Origin: Zygnema circumcarinatum
Lineage: Eukaryota > Streptophyta > Zygnematophyceae > Zygnematales > Zygnemataceae
DNA: 42,799 nucleotides
Reading direction: 5' to 3'
Assembly (NCBI GenBank): GCA_037447605.1
Contig: CM074805.1
Coordinates: forward strand, 758,457 to 801,255
This document shows, piece by piece, positions 1 through 9,390 of this stretch (within the stretch, counting starts at the first letter, position 1; every line of letters starts with the position of its first letter). A program made the position numbers and the translations under genes. The notes beneath the pieces were generated by a model. The model saw nothing but the letters and a program-made list of their open reading frames with translations, was not told where the DNA came from and did not search any database.

Positions 1-210
1 GAAAAATGATCTCACTCCCTTAGGAGTTTTAGGCTGAACAAGACAGCTATAGAAGTGATGCAAACTACTCAAAGAGACCCTCGAAGAGCGGTCAAACTAT
101 CAAACTGTTTGCAGTGAAGAATGCCTTCCAATGAAAGGTCTGTCAACCTCTTTCGAAACTCGTCTTTCTCCCATCCAATTACTGAAAAATCAGACTCGAC
201 GGTAGTAGTA

Positions 211-343
211 GGGGGTGTCAGACTTAACAAAATGTTACGAACAAAAAAGTTTTGTAAGTACTCCGCCGCACCAGGATTGCGATGTCACCAAAGTACTTGT
301 TCTGGTCTCAAACGTACGAACAATTTTTAAGTCTGACACCCCC
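211..343. mobile_element. MITE, 133 bp, TIR GGGGGTGTCAGACTTAA
   Basis: The ends are exact 17-bp inverted repeats (GGGGGTGTCAGACTTAA at 211-227, its complement at 327-343). TA lies on both sides (209-210 and 344-345), as expected for a TA target duplication. No coding capacity. The terminal sequence resembles that of the element at 1385-1584, which suggests one transposase family mobilised both. TA duplications fit Tc1/mariner-like transposition; the family itself is not identified. Confidence 0.7.
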
Positions 344-677
344 TAGTGTTGGGAAATAATGAACGTCCGTACGTGCACGGTTTCGTCCGTACAGTCCATA
401 TTTACGTGTTTTTACAAAACCAAGTTAGGGGACAGTCCCCTATCTTAAGCCGAAATCCCCTATTTGAAGAGGCCTGTATATTAGCCTTATGGTCCGTACT
501 AGCCGTATTAACCGTACTGTACTAACCTTACGAGCCGTACTAGCTGTACTAGCCGTTACGGGCTCAAGACTCTTCCCGCACGTGCCGCCGTAAGAGGCGC
601 TCGTTCCTCTCCTCATCTTCGTGACTTCGATTCGGTACGATACGATACGATACGTACGAATAAACAGGAACTCTAAC

Positions 678-786
678 CTAATACCGCCCGCCTATTGTTA
701 ACACGGACACCCTTATATTTTCGCTACCCAATATTTTCGCCCAACATTTGCCGAAACCATGGCGAAAATATTGGGGGGGTCTACTG
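678..786. mobile_element. Truncated copy of the pogo-like MITE
   Basis: This segment is the reverse complement, with few differences, of the first ~105 bp of the complete element at 1712-1902. It ends in GGGGGGGTCTACTG followed by TA (787-788). The other terminus is missing on the left, so it is a one-ended remnant. Confidence 0.65.
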
Positions 787-1049
787 TACTGTTTCTCTCT
801 CTGTACGAAGGCGCATGGCCGCCCGGTGGACCCTGCCGCGAGCTTCTATTGGTGCCGTACGTTTAACCACACGACATCCTATTGGTGACGTACATATATC
901 GTACGATTTAGAGATTCTAACCGTATTTACCGTACATTGGAATAGCGTGACCCATGTTTGAAAACCGTTTCGATTAACAGATTTTGTATTGAAAAATTAG
1001 GCCAGGTTAGGTAAACACCCCTAATACATCAGCACAGACTTACCGTACT

Positions 1050-1129
1050 AACAGTGGTTTCGGCAAAATCAGGGCGAATTTCTTGGGGAACGCAAGGACG
1101 AGGGTGGAAAATATTAGGGGGGGCTACTG
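1050..1129. mobile_element. Diverged end fragment of the pogo-like MITE
   Basis: The order GTGGTTTCGGCAAAATCAGGG, a gcgaa-rich stretch, then GGGGGGGCTACTG matches the last ~80 bp of the complete copy (1830-1902). It is more diverged, no TA follows the terminus and no opposite end is visible. Confidence 0.5.
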
Positions 1130-1384
1130 AAACCCGAGCGCCATCTTTTTCGTACGACTCTCTGGGCCAGTCGATCAACAATTTCTGTACGAACCTCCGG
1201 GACCCCGCGTTTTTGCGATCCGCTAAAATCTCATTGTTGATCGGTGGACCCAAGGAAAACTCAAATTGAATACAAACGAATAATTAATTGTTCAATGTTC
1301 AATTAGTTCTCCATAAAAATTGTATTAACTAAAACAAATAGAAATTCATTTCTCATTTCTCAAAATGAACCTTGTTCACAAATA

Positions 1385-1584
1385 GGGGGAGTCAGATCTT
1401 GACCATCGCTTACGAGATTCCCGAATTCCTTCTACTGAAAGTCACGACTTTCGTGTACGAATTCCCGGTCGGGATCCGCGGCTCCGTCGTTCACAGCCGT
1501 ACCGAAATGCGTACCTAGCCAATGCTTAATTCGCCCGACAGGCTTACGAAATTGATTTGGCGATGGCCAAGGTCTGACTCCCCC
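1385..1584. mobile_element. MITE, 200 bp, TIR GGGGGAGTCAG
   Basis: Inverted termini of 24 bp (1385-1408 and 1561-1584) match at 22 positions. Both ends are flanked by TA (1383-1384, 1585-1586). The outer bases GGGGGAGTCAGA differ by one base from the TIR of the 211-343 element. No ORF; non-autonomous. Confidence 0.7.
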
Positions 1585-1711
1585 TAATAATATAGGGTTT
1601 TTTTTATTATCAGAAACTGGTTTTGAAAATGAAAACAGATTTTGTTTGAGAAGCCAGAATGTTGAACTTCTTTTTTTCTCAACCTGTTCGGTTTTCCGGT
1701 ACAGTACAGTA

Positions 1712-1902
1712 CAGTAGACCCCCCCAATATTTTCGCCATGGTTTCGGCAAATATTGGGCGAAAATATTGGGTAGCGAAAATATAAGGGTGCGTGTTAACA
1801 ATAGGCGGGCAGTATTATATTAAAAAGTGGTTTTGGCAAATTCAGGGCGAAAATATTGGGGAGCGAAAATAAGAGGGGCGAAAATATTGGGGGGGTCTAC
1901 TG
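1712..1902. mobile_element. Complete pogo/Tigger-like MITE, 191 bp
   Basis: Begins CAGTAGACCCCCCCAATATT and ends with the complementary GGGGGGGTCTACTG; the TIRs run about 26 bp. TA flanks both ends (1710-1711, 1903-1904). A CAGT start with TA duplication is typical of pogo/Tigger elements (established), so mobilisation by such a transposase is inferred. Inside, GCGAAAATA(T) motifs recur several times as subterminal repeats. No coding capacity. Confidence 0.7.
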
Positions 1903-1910
1903 TACTGAAT

Positions 1911-2877
1911 CCTAGACGGCCGTACTGAGGGAGGTCCTTCTGAGACCTGGTTACAGTACGTGCAGGGGAGGTCTTATTTGCATAATCGTCATCCATCCAC
2001 ACCGTCCATTGCACGTGTAATCGACGACCAATATTGCAGTCCACCCGCTGACCAAATTTCGCGGTCCTTTCTCCCAAGCTCAAATTTCAGCCCTTCGGAT
2101 CCCCCCGATTCTGCGGCTGCAATTCTTCATCGTTCAATCCTGGCCGTCCGTTTGATACCCGCAGGATAAGTTTTCGACCACTAGGCTATCGGCGTCGCAC
2201 ATGCGAAAGCAGTTTGATCCGTGTTTGTTCACACTGCCTAGGTCGATCCGTCGTTCTCTCGCGCCCGGCCTTTTTTCGCGCTGAAGCTCGAATCCGACAT
2301 ATAAGAGCCGTCGGATTGAGCGTGCGGATCCAATTTTTTTTCGGAATCGGACGGCTCTCGGTAGCCGATCGAAAGCACAATTCGTCAGAGAGGGTCCGTA
2401 CACCGAACTTGGCGGCTTCCAGACCAGCCCCCCGAGCCGTAGGCTCGAAACGTTGAGGTGGCTCGGATGAGGCTCGAACTAGCCCCGGATAAGGCACAGA
2501 ACAGGTGCGGCGGCGGTGCGGGCCAATCGCACGGCATGGAACCGCCTTAGCGTTGAAAACCGCTCACACGGTGGAGCCCAAAAACTGCGCCGTCGTTGTC
2601 TGAAAGGAGACGGCAGCCGGCAAAAACTTTGACGACGGTCGGCAGATTTTGGCCGGCAACCGGCCTGACCGGCAGCTCTGGGGGGGGGAGGGCTGCAGGG
2701 GGGGGGAGAGAGAGGCTGGTTTAAGCAGGAGGCGGGAGGATTGGGGGGTTCTTGGAGGCGCTGGCGGAGCTGCAGGAGCCTGGAGGAGAGCGGAGGAGGG
2801 GCAGAAAAAGCGGCTGGAGGCAGAGTATGTGTGGTTGAGGAGGTTTTGGGCCCTGTTTGATCCTGTTTCTGGAAAAA
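1911..2877. other. Intergenic, G/C-rich, small hairpins
   Basis: No convincing gene. Two overlapping inverted repeats lie at 2287-2320 and 2304-2358. From about 2640 the sequence becomes G-rich low complexity (ggggagggctgcaggggggg), probably the 5' leader or promoter of the acidic-protein gene. Several short ORFs cross it in all frames, but none has recognisable protein character. Confidence 0.4.
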
Positions 2878-3432
2878 ATGGCTGCTCCTGGAAGGAGGTG
2901 TGTGCGGGTGTATCCAACAGTGCGCCATGGCGGGAGGGACGTGGATCAGGCGGGAGATGTGGTACTATGCTCTCCCCCCTCCTTGTCAAGCAAGGTATTG
3001 AACGGGAAGGAGGTGGTGAAGGCAGAGGAAGAGCGGGAGGTGGCGATGAAGATGCGCAGGATGGAGTGGGAGAGGCGGATAAAGGGGGATTGTGAGAGCA
3101 AGACGAGCGAGCCGAGAGCACCAGAGGAGGAAGGAGAGGAGGCCGAGGACGACGACGAGGATGACGAGGAGGAGGGAGATGATGACGAGGGAGAAGAAGG
3201 TGAAGAAGAGGGAGAGGAGGATGGAGATGACGAGGGAGATGAACCAGGAGAAGAAGGCGGAGAGGCGGGAGACGAGGGCGACGAAGGCGACGAAGGTGAT
3301 GAAGATGAGGGTGATGACGACGATGCCGAGGGAGAGGGTGCTGATGAGGAGGACGACGAGGAGGACGACGACGACGAAGATGAGGAGGATGAAGAAGAAG
3401 TGCCTGCGAGCAAGAAGACGAAACGAAGCTGA
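2878..3432 (+). CDS. Acidic D/E-rich, probably nuclear protein
   Basis: A single open exon encodes 184 residues. I chose the ATG at 2878 because its context (aaaaaATGGCT) is strong; the frame is open further upstream but without a better ATG. Residues 1-80 are ordinary sequence with a charged helical part (KAEEEREVAMKMRRMEWERR). The remaining ~100 residues are almost entirely Asp, Glu and Gly, ending in a basic KKTKRS that could be a nuclear localisation signal. This plan resembles short plant acidic nuclear proteins of unknown function, and an acidic tail is compatible with histone or basic-protein binding. Function is not established. The D/E tract is a near-repeat of GAG/GAC codons and probably length-variable. 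It could be a simple-sequence artefact, but the non-repetitive N-terminus argues for a gene. Confidence 0.55.
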   Translation: MAAPGRRCVRVYPTVRHGGRDVDQAGDVVLCSPPSLSSKVLNGKEVVKAEEEREVAMKMRRMEWERRIKGDCESKTSEPRAPEEEGEEAEDDDEDDEEEGDDDEGEEGEEEGEEDGDDEGDEPGEEGGEAGDEGDEGDEGDEDEGDDDDAEGEGADEEDDEEDDDDEDEEDEEEVPASKKTKRS

Positions 3433-4791
3433 GCTAGTTGTGCCCGCTGGTCTCCTGTTGCAGGTGGTTACATCCTACTACCTGCAAACAAAGGCTACTG
3501 AATAGAGCTTAAGGCTGGATCCTGTTTTTTTGAGGTCGACTGCGATGAGGTTTCTTGTTACTTTCTCTTAATTTCTTTTCTGTTACTGTGCTTTTCCTGC
3601 TATTTTTTTTGTTAGTAGCTTGGTTGTACCACTATTGTCGACAGTTGAGAACACCGTCTATAGTGTAAATGCTGTATAGCTCTCGACATTACAGTTTCAA
3701 TGTGGAAGACTCTATTTTTTCGAGATCTGACGCTATCTAAAGCTTTGCTTTTATCTTTATTTTGGTCAAGTTTTGAGTCGCAGTTTCAATCTGAGTTGCC
3801 TCCATTTGGTTTAGTTTGCTTCTTCATTCTCAGATTATTTTCAAGAATCTGCAATGTATTCGTGATTGTCGTTTTCTCATTGAAAGACGACTTACTGAGA
3901 TGGAAGAGGCGTGATGATGATAACTGATAACGTGTTGTGTTGATAACTCCTTTTGATGAAGAGTTGCCGTGTCGTCTTGCAGGCCGCTGCTCACCGGGAG
4001 TCTTCACGATCTGGCCATGGCCTCGTTCTCTGGCTTAAACGTCTTTGAAGAAGAAACATTTCAACTTTGGACAGGGCAGGGGATGAGGAGCTTAGCCTCA
4101 AGCTGCTTTATGGGGGGAGGGGGAGGGGAGGAGGCCTGCCGCTTTTTGTAGCCCAATAGCTTTTAGAGCATCCGACAGGCTATTTGCTTAGGTCTTCATC
4201 CCTTTTCTAGTTGTCTCCGGTTTAGGTAGATGCGCCTCTCCTGTTATCAAGGTCTTAGCAAGCCTGGTGCAGTCTGCAGCAAACGCCGGTCTGTTGTGTA
4301 TGTCATGCAATGTGCAAGAGGTAGGAAGGTTTACAGAATCACATTAAATTTTAGACTGTTGCGCCTGCAGTGGTCAAAGCAAATTTGGCTGTGAAATAAG
4401 CTGTGGTCTTTGAGAAGGCCAGAGTGGTTTTGTATACCAACAGCCGCAAATAACAGCCTTCTTTAGTTGAAAAATGTTTAGGATGGCAGCCAAGGGCTGT
4501 GAATGCGTCGCAGACGAACCTGTAATGCAAGTTTTTGTAGGCTCTTTTCATGCTGTCCTGATCGGGTTTTGTCTGGGTTTTTGATGATTTGCACCGCGTG
4601 CTTGTCTATGTACTTTCGCGTACATTTCATTTCTCTTTTCAACTTTTTGTGAGATTAATGCCACATCCTCGCATACTGTTTTGATTGGATTGAAAGCTGC
4701 TGTCAGCATCCAAATCAGGGAGATAGATTCTGATTTTTGAGACCGAGACTCTGGTTATTTGTAGTATATCAGTACCGCTGGCTTCTTGTCG
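3433..4791. other. 3' flank of acidic gene and intergenic
   Basis: T-rich sequence follows the stop codon, as expected for a 3' UTR. Possible acceptors at about 3461 and 3983 (TTGCAG) hint at an untranslated intron. No further gene, RNA or transposon is recognised up to 4791. Confidence 0.35.
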
Positions 4792-5271
4792 TCATTCAAC
4801 TTTAACACCAATGCAGATAAAAAGATAGCGATAATGTAAAAAGCATATGTAAAAATAAGAGCGGCTGAGATTTGAAGATTGTGGAGTGGAAGGATATGTT
4901 GGATTCTTAGCACACTGAACAGATCCACAGTTCGGGCCAATCATTGTATGATTGCATCGACAATCATTGGCAACCATAGGCAATCCAAGGTTGCAACCAC
5001 TAGCAATGGCTGGTTGGGATGCGAACCAATTGCTCCCAACCTGTCCAATGGTTGATCCAATGGTAGGATTTTGGCATGCTCTGACGTCTGGAGGATCTGA
5101 ACACAAGCGAGAAGTACTTGCAGTCATACATTTCCTATAATCTGCTATACAACGACAATCCCTGTGTTTAAAAAATCCGACTTTGTACAAAACCCCGTAA
5201 CATTGGCTTACGAGATACCCAATAACAACAAAATACTTCAGAAGAATGGTTTCATTCATGAAAGACTTCAA
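4792..5271 (-). CDS. Possible small cysteine-rich secreted protein
   Basis: A 159-codon ORF starts at 5271, overlapping the last 20 bases of the UFD1-family gene in another frame. The N-terminus (MNETILLKYFVVIGYLVSQC) looks like a signal peptide. The body holds spaced cysteines (DCRC, RKC, RLC, RAC, SGC, NDCRC, PNC, VQC), and NDCRCNHTMIGPNC resembles an EGF-like end. I do not recognise the family. The ORF ends in a short aromatic-hydrophobic tail; a different frame at 4755-4940 encodes a cleaner membrane-helix-like segment followed by KLNDDKK, so a small intron or frameshift near 4880 could join body and anchor. Alternatively the whole ORF is chance within the 3' region of the neighbouring gene. 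Confidence 0.35.
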   Translation of the reverse strand: MKSFMNETILLKYFVVIGYLVSQCYGVLYKVGFFKHRDCRCIADYRKCMTASTSRLCSDPPDVRACQNPTIGSTIGQVGSNWFASQPAIASGCNLGLPMVANDCRCNHTMIGPNCGSVQCAKNPTYPSTPQSSNLSRSYFYICFLHYRYLFICIGVKVE

Positions 5272-8200
5272 TATGGCGGTTTACGTCCCGCTCACTGTGA
5301 AGGCCAAGGCCGCATATTGGACATGATACTCGACAGCTTTTCGGAAGCGTGTCCCCGCCCATATGCGAAACAATGTCCTCCCCTTCTGCAGACGCCTTTC
5401 CTTCCTGAAGTCGAGAGTCTTCCCTAACCTCTGCAGCTCCGTCGCCATGGATTGAAGACGTTTGATGCAACTGATGCTGTTGAGCTGAAGCATGGGCATG
5501 CACAGCCGCCATATGCAGATCGACTTCCTTCAACATGATGGGCTTCCTGCACACTTCGCATGGAGCGGTTCTTGAGCCGCATTCGCTCTCATGTTGAGTC
5601 AGTCCATGGAGACGGTCTCGAGGATTCACTGCCTCCCCTCGGGCGTGCACAGACCCTCCACAAAATTTGCAGAGGATTATTCGTAGAGGACACGTGTCAG
5701 TTCGGTGCTTCACCTGCAAGGAAGGAGTCCAACAGCTACCGTTATTCTCAGTAATGACAGAGTGATGAGCACACATCCGCTGTCTCAAACTCTGACTTCC
5801 CCAAATCCTCCACACCTTGAACTGAATTTCCTAAACTCGCAAGAAAACCCTAAAAGCCCTAAATCTGCGTAGAGAAAATCCCGCAATAGTCACCTTTGCC
5901 TACTCTGCCGGACTCAAAAGGTAAAGAGCTTAGAGAGAACTGACGCCTGCTATGTCTCAGTAACGCTTCACAACTATTTACACTACTCTACTGTCTATTG
6001 TCTATTCAGCTCTAATGAAGCCATAGCTTACCATGGCCTCCATCTCCATCACAGCCCCACACTCGCACTTTAGAGCTGCGTGGATGACAGTTTCATGTTT
6101 TCTGAGCTCCGCCGCCTTCATCGCCTCTCCGCACCTTCCGCAATGGACATGATTTGCTCTTTCCTCTTTCCTCAAAACTGCACCGCATGATGGGAAGTCG
6201 CAAGTAACATTATGTCGTCGGCAGTACGCTTCATGCAACAATAGCGTTCTCTGTGGAACAAACTGCTTGCAGTTCCCGCATTGTTCAATGTCTGCAACCC
6301 CCTCTGTCAGAGTTCTCTTCTCAATTGCCCCACCCAGAAGCACGCCTCGACTTGCGCTCTCTTTCCTGTTTTTAGCATCCACTGAGACCTTAAATTTGGA
6401 AGATCCTCGAAAGCCATACACTCCCAAACTGTACTGGACTGCTCCCTTAAACTTTGAGCCATCCTGGGCAGACAAGACGATAACTTTAGTGCCCACATCA
6501 TGAGATGACCACTGATGCTGATGCTGTGTAGGATAGAGAATAGGCTGTGAAGCTAAATACAAGTCTGCATCGGCTTCATCCCTAACGCTAGTGGACCCTT
6601 CTCCTTTCCAACCACCCATCTCCAACGTCACTAAGATGTCCATCTCAGCAGACACTACAGCTTTTGCCAAACTCTCATCCACAAAGAACTTGTAGTAGCG
6701 ATACTTCCCCTCCTCTACTAGTCCTTCCTGTGCTTTCCCGAATGTGAGCGGGACAATGACTCTCGACTCGTTTGCTTTACTCTCCGTTGCAGGGGCCACA
6801 TCTACCTCCAAATCTGTCTCAATCAACGAAACAGAAAGCTCAGGCTTCAGCTCCAACACTTTGAGCCGATACTCCAAACCTCCATATTCTAAGGCCAAAG
6901 TATCACCTACTGTCAGAGTTGAGTGATTGCGAAGCTTCGCTTCCAGAATAGCTTTGTGATTCTGAAGCTCGGCAAAGTCAAGAGTGTCTGGTTGGAGCTT
7001 TGCGAATTCTCCTCTAGGAAGTCTGATGTAGCGAATATGTACTTTTGAAGGTGGACCTGCTTTCTCTCCCCTGCTGTTCATTCCTAAGTTCAACCAGACA
7101 TGATGTGGAAGCCCAACAAAGCCCTCCTCTGCACTGAACTCAAGAACACCTCCATGTGTGACTTTTCTCCTAATGCCAAGGTCCTCCGTGGAGGTCAACA
7201 ATTGTCTTTGGGCCATTACATCAACGGATGAAGAAGGCCTATCCTGAATTCTGTTCCCTTCGTTCTCTTTAAAACTTCCTGCTTCCGACTGTTCCATATC
7301 TTCATCAATCGATCCGCTATCGCTGTCGACACTGATCTCAAAAAACATCGGGCCCTTATCAAGGGCATGTTGGGACTCCAGCTCTGCCAAGGCTGATGCT
7401 GGAAGGGCAATTTTATCGCCTTTTTCAAGTGTTAATTGCGGGACTAATTGTACATGGAACCGTATACCACCGCCTGCACTGATTTCCGCCTCTTCCTGGA
7501 GGAGAGCCTGGACATCACCCAAACAAGAAATCACATGAATGATCAAACCATACTACGGAAAGCAAGCGGGGAGTTACCATTACACTCTCTCCCTTCCGCC
7601 ATTATTCTTTGTTCGGAAAAGGTATCGGTTATGTTGTTACAGGTGGAAAAGTTACGTACACTCAGCAAAGGTCAACCTTACGCCACACCAGAAAACCTAC
7701 AACGAATTAAAACTGTTTCAACAAGGACGCACGGAGGCCAAGGGACGGGCCAATGCCTTGAACTATGCACGATACAAAACTTTGAATAATAAAGGACATC
7801 ACACACATACTGGAGAGATTTCATATCGTGTAAAAAACTGCGTATAATCGCTACATTACGAATTAAAGGAATAAAGTGCCTCCCAGTTTGAAGCTCTAAC
7901 TCTCCTTCTCATAAATACTTTCTCAATACGACACCAGGCGGTACTGCATTTAAAGGACTACGTTCATCTCCTTATTTATTGGAAAGACCATAACAGAAGG
8001 CGAATTGGCGTAAAATGCACATGCTGTAATAGTTTCCAAAGGTCCATCTTAAGCTCGACACTGAACGTGATGGAAAGTGCCAAGACATATGTGGGGTGCA
8101 ACCGATCGGTGCGAATTCATAGGTTCCTGACAAGCTGGCATGATTACCGCTATTCTACGAGAGGAAAACATGAATATAGAACACAAAGAGAATACGAAAG

Positions 8201-8534
8201 TTGTTCCAAACGTGTTTACTCACTGCCTAGTCTCTTCACACGCATCTGTCGAGCTAATTCAACTCTATACAGCTCCAACCAATCTGAACCTACAAAGCAG
8301 GTAAAGCCCCTACAATCTTCCCTTCCAAGCATGCCTCGGCTTACAACTTACCTTTTCAGCGACCGCTGCCTCCCGCAACCTCCTCACGCGCTGCGCCTCG
8401 TCTATCTCTCTCTGCCGCCTTTCCGCCGCCTCCTTCACCCTCTTCTCCCTCTCCACTCGCTTCCGCGCCTCATCCTGTCGCTTCCTCTGCTCTCTTTCAA
8501 AGCGGAGAGCAGACTGTTGGAGCTCCCAATCCAT
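5252..8534 (-). CDS. UFD1-family protein with TRAF-like zinc fingers
   Basis: Coding exons are 8534-8352, 7507-6032 and 5713-5252, both joins phase 0, giving 706 residues. It matches the plant UFD1-family zinc-finger protein I know from Arabidopsis (At4g15420, about 560 residues). Residues 1-60 are a charged coiled-coil-like helix (MDWELQQSALRFEREQRKRQ). The UFD1 domain follows from about residue 90 (GDKIALPASALAELES, GVLEFSAEEGFVGLPHHVW, IRYIRLPRGEFAKLQPDTL). Then come a YYKFFVDESLAKAVV region and Cys/His fingers (CGNCKQFVPQRTLLLHEAYC, CDFPSCGAVLRKEERANHVH, CPLRIILCKFCGG). The start at 8534 has a good context (gccATGG) and agrees with the family; an in-frame ATG at 8555 adds seven residues. 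UFD1 folds bind ubiquitin chains with CDC48/p97, so a role in ubiquitin-dependent quality control is inferred. Odd points: an acidic insertion of ~45 residues inside the UFD1 domain and an extra C-terminal C2H2 finger. Confidence 0.9.
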
Positions 8535-9390
8535 GGCTGCCCTTTCCACTTCCACACCCTCTCCTCCAACCTCTTTTTGCCTTTCAAACCAAAAATAATG
8601 ATTTCAATTTGGATCGCTGTATTGTGTATATGAATTGGAATAAATCTTCCAATTTTGCGCAAATATTTAGAGCCAAATAAGATGCAGCAAGAGGCAGACT
8701 CTCAATGCAGCAATCTGCGCTTCTGGAGCCTCGTGGACCCCTCCAGACAGGCGAGCCTACTGCGAAGCTTCGTACCGACAAAATACAAGTTCTATGTCAC
8801 ATTGAACCGTCATGATCACAACCGCAGCGTGAAACTGTAGCTGGACAGATAGGATTTCCATGTTAGAAATGTTTTTTATGTTGGCGTATACGTGGTAACA
8901 CCGATCCAAGCGGGCAATGTTCGATTTTGCTCGGGCAGAAGTTGACTCAGCTCATGTCCTCTTGAGCCCGATGGGGTCCGTACAGAACCGAGCCAAACGC
9001 AAGCCGAATTGGAGCCAAAATTCAACCAAAAAATATCTTACGGAAGTTGGCTTGCCGGTCCGAGCCAACGCGAGTCACGTGTGAGCCAAGTTTAAGGTGG
9101 ATTTTTCAGATTTCTCAACTGGAACTGGACTGGAACCTGCAACTGGCTCCATATATCTCTGTCGCTGATAACAAAATATTCTTCTCCCTGAGGGCTGCAC
9201 CTGAACGACCTAACCCTAATCCTGGCCCTAACCCTAAACCTGGCCATAACCCCTAAACTTAAGCGCTGTCCCTGACAAAGAGTTTGACCATTTGAGAAAA
9301 AAGGCCTCTCTTGGAGACTGCCTGCGTTTCTATATATGCTTCTGAGAGCCTGTAGGAAACCACTAAAGAACTTTGAACTCCTTTATGATC
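8535..9390. other. Intergenic between UFD1-family and DNMT2 genes
   Basis: This is the upstream region of the minus-strand UFD1-family gene and the downstream flank of DNMT2. Degenerate CCCTAA telomere-like repeats lie at 9211-9256. No gene is recognised; a short plus-strand ORF at 9047 has no family character. Confidence 0.4.
9211..9256. repeat. Degenerate telomere-like CCCTAA repeats
   Basis: The stretch reads CCTAACCCTAATCCTGGCC, CCTAACCCTAAACCTGGCC, ATAACCCCTAAAC: imperfect copies of the plant telomere unit CCCTAAA. It lies about 680 bp upstream of the UFD1-family start codon, so it could be a telo-box-like promoter element or a small interstitial telomeric insertion. Confidence 0.4.

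Noticed and set aside
2946-3413. Minus-strand serine/proline-rich ORF
   Set aside because: Mirror image of the GAG/GAC-rich acidic tract; pure composition effect.
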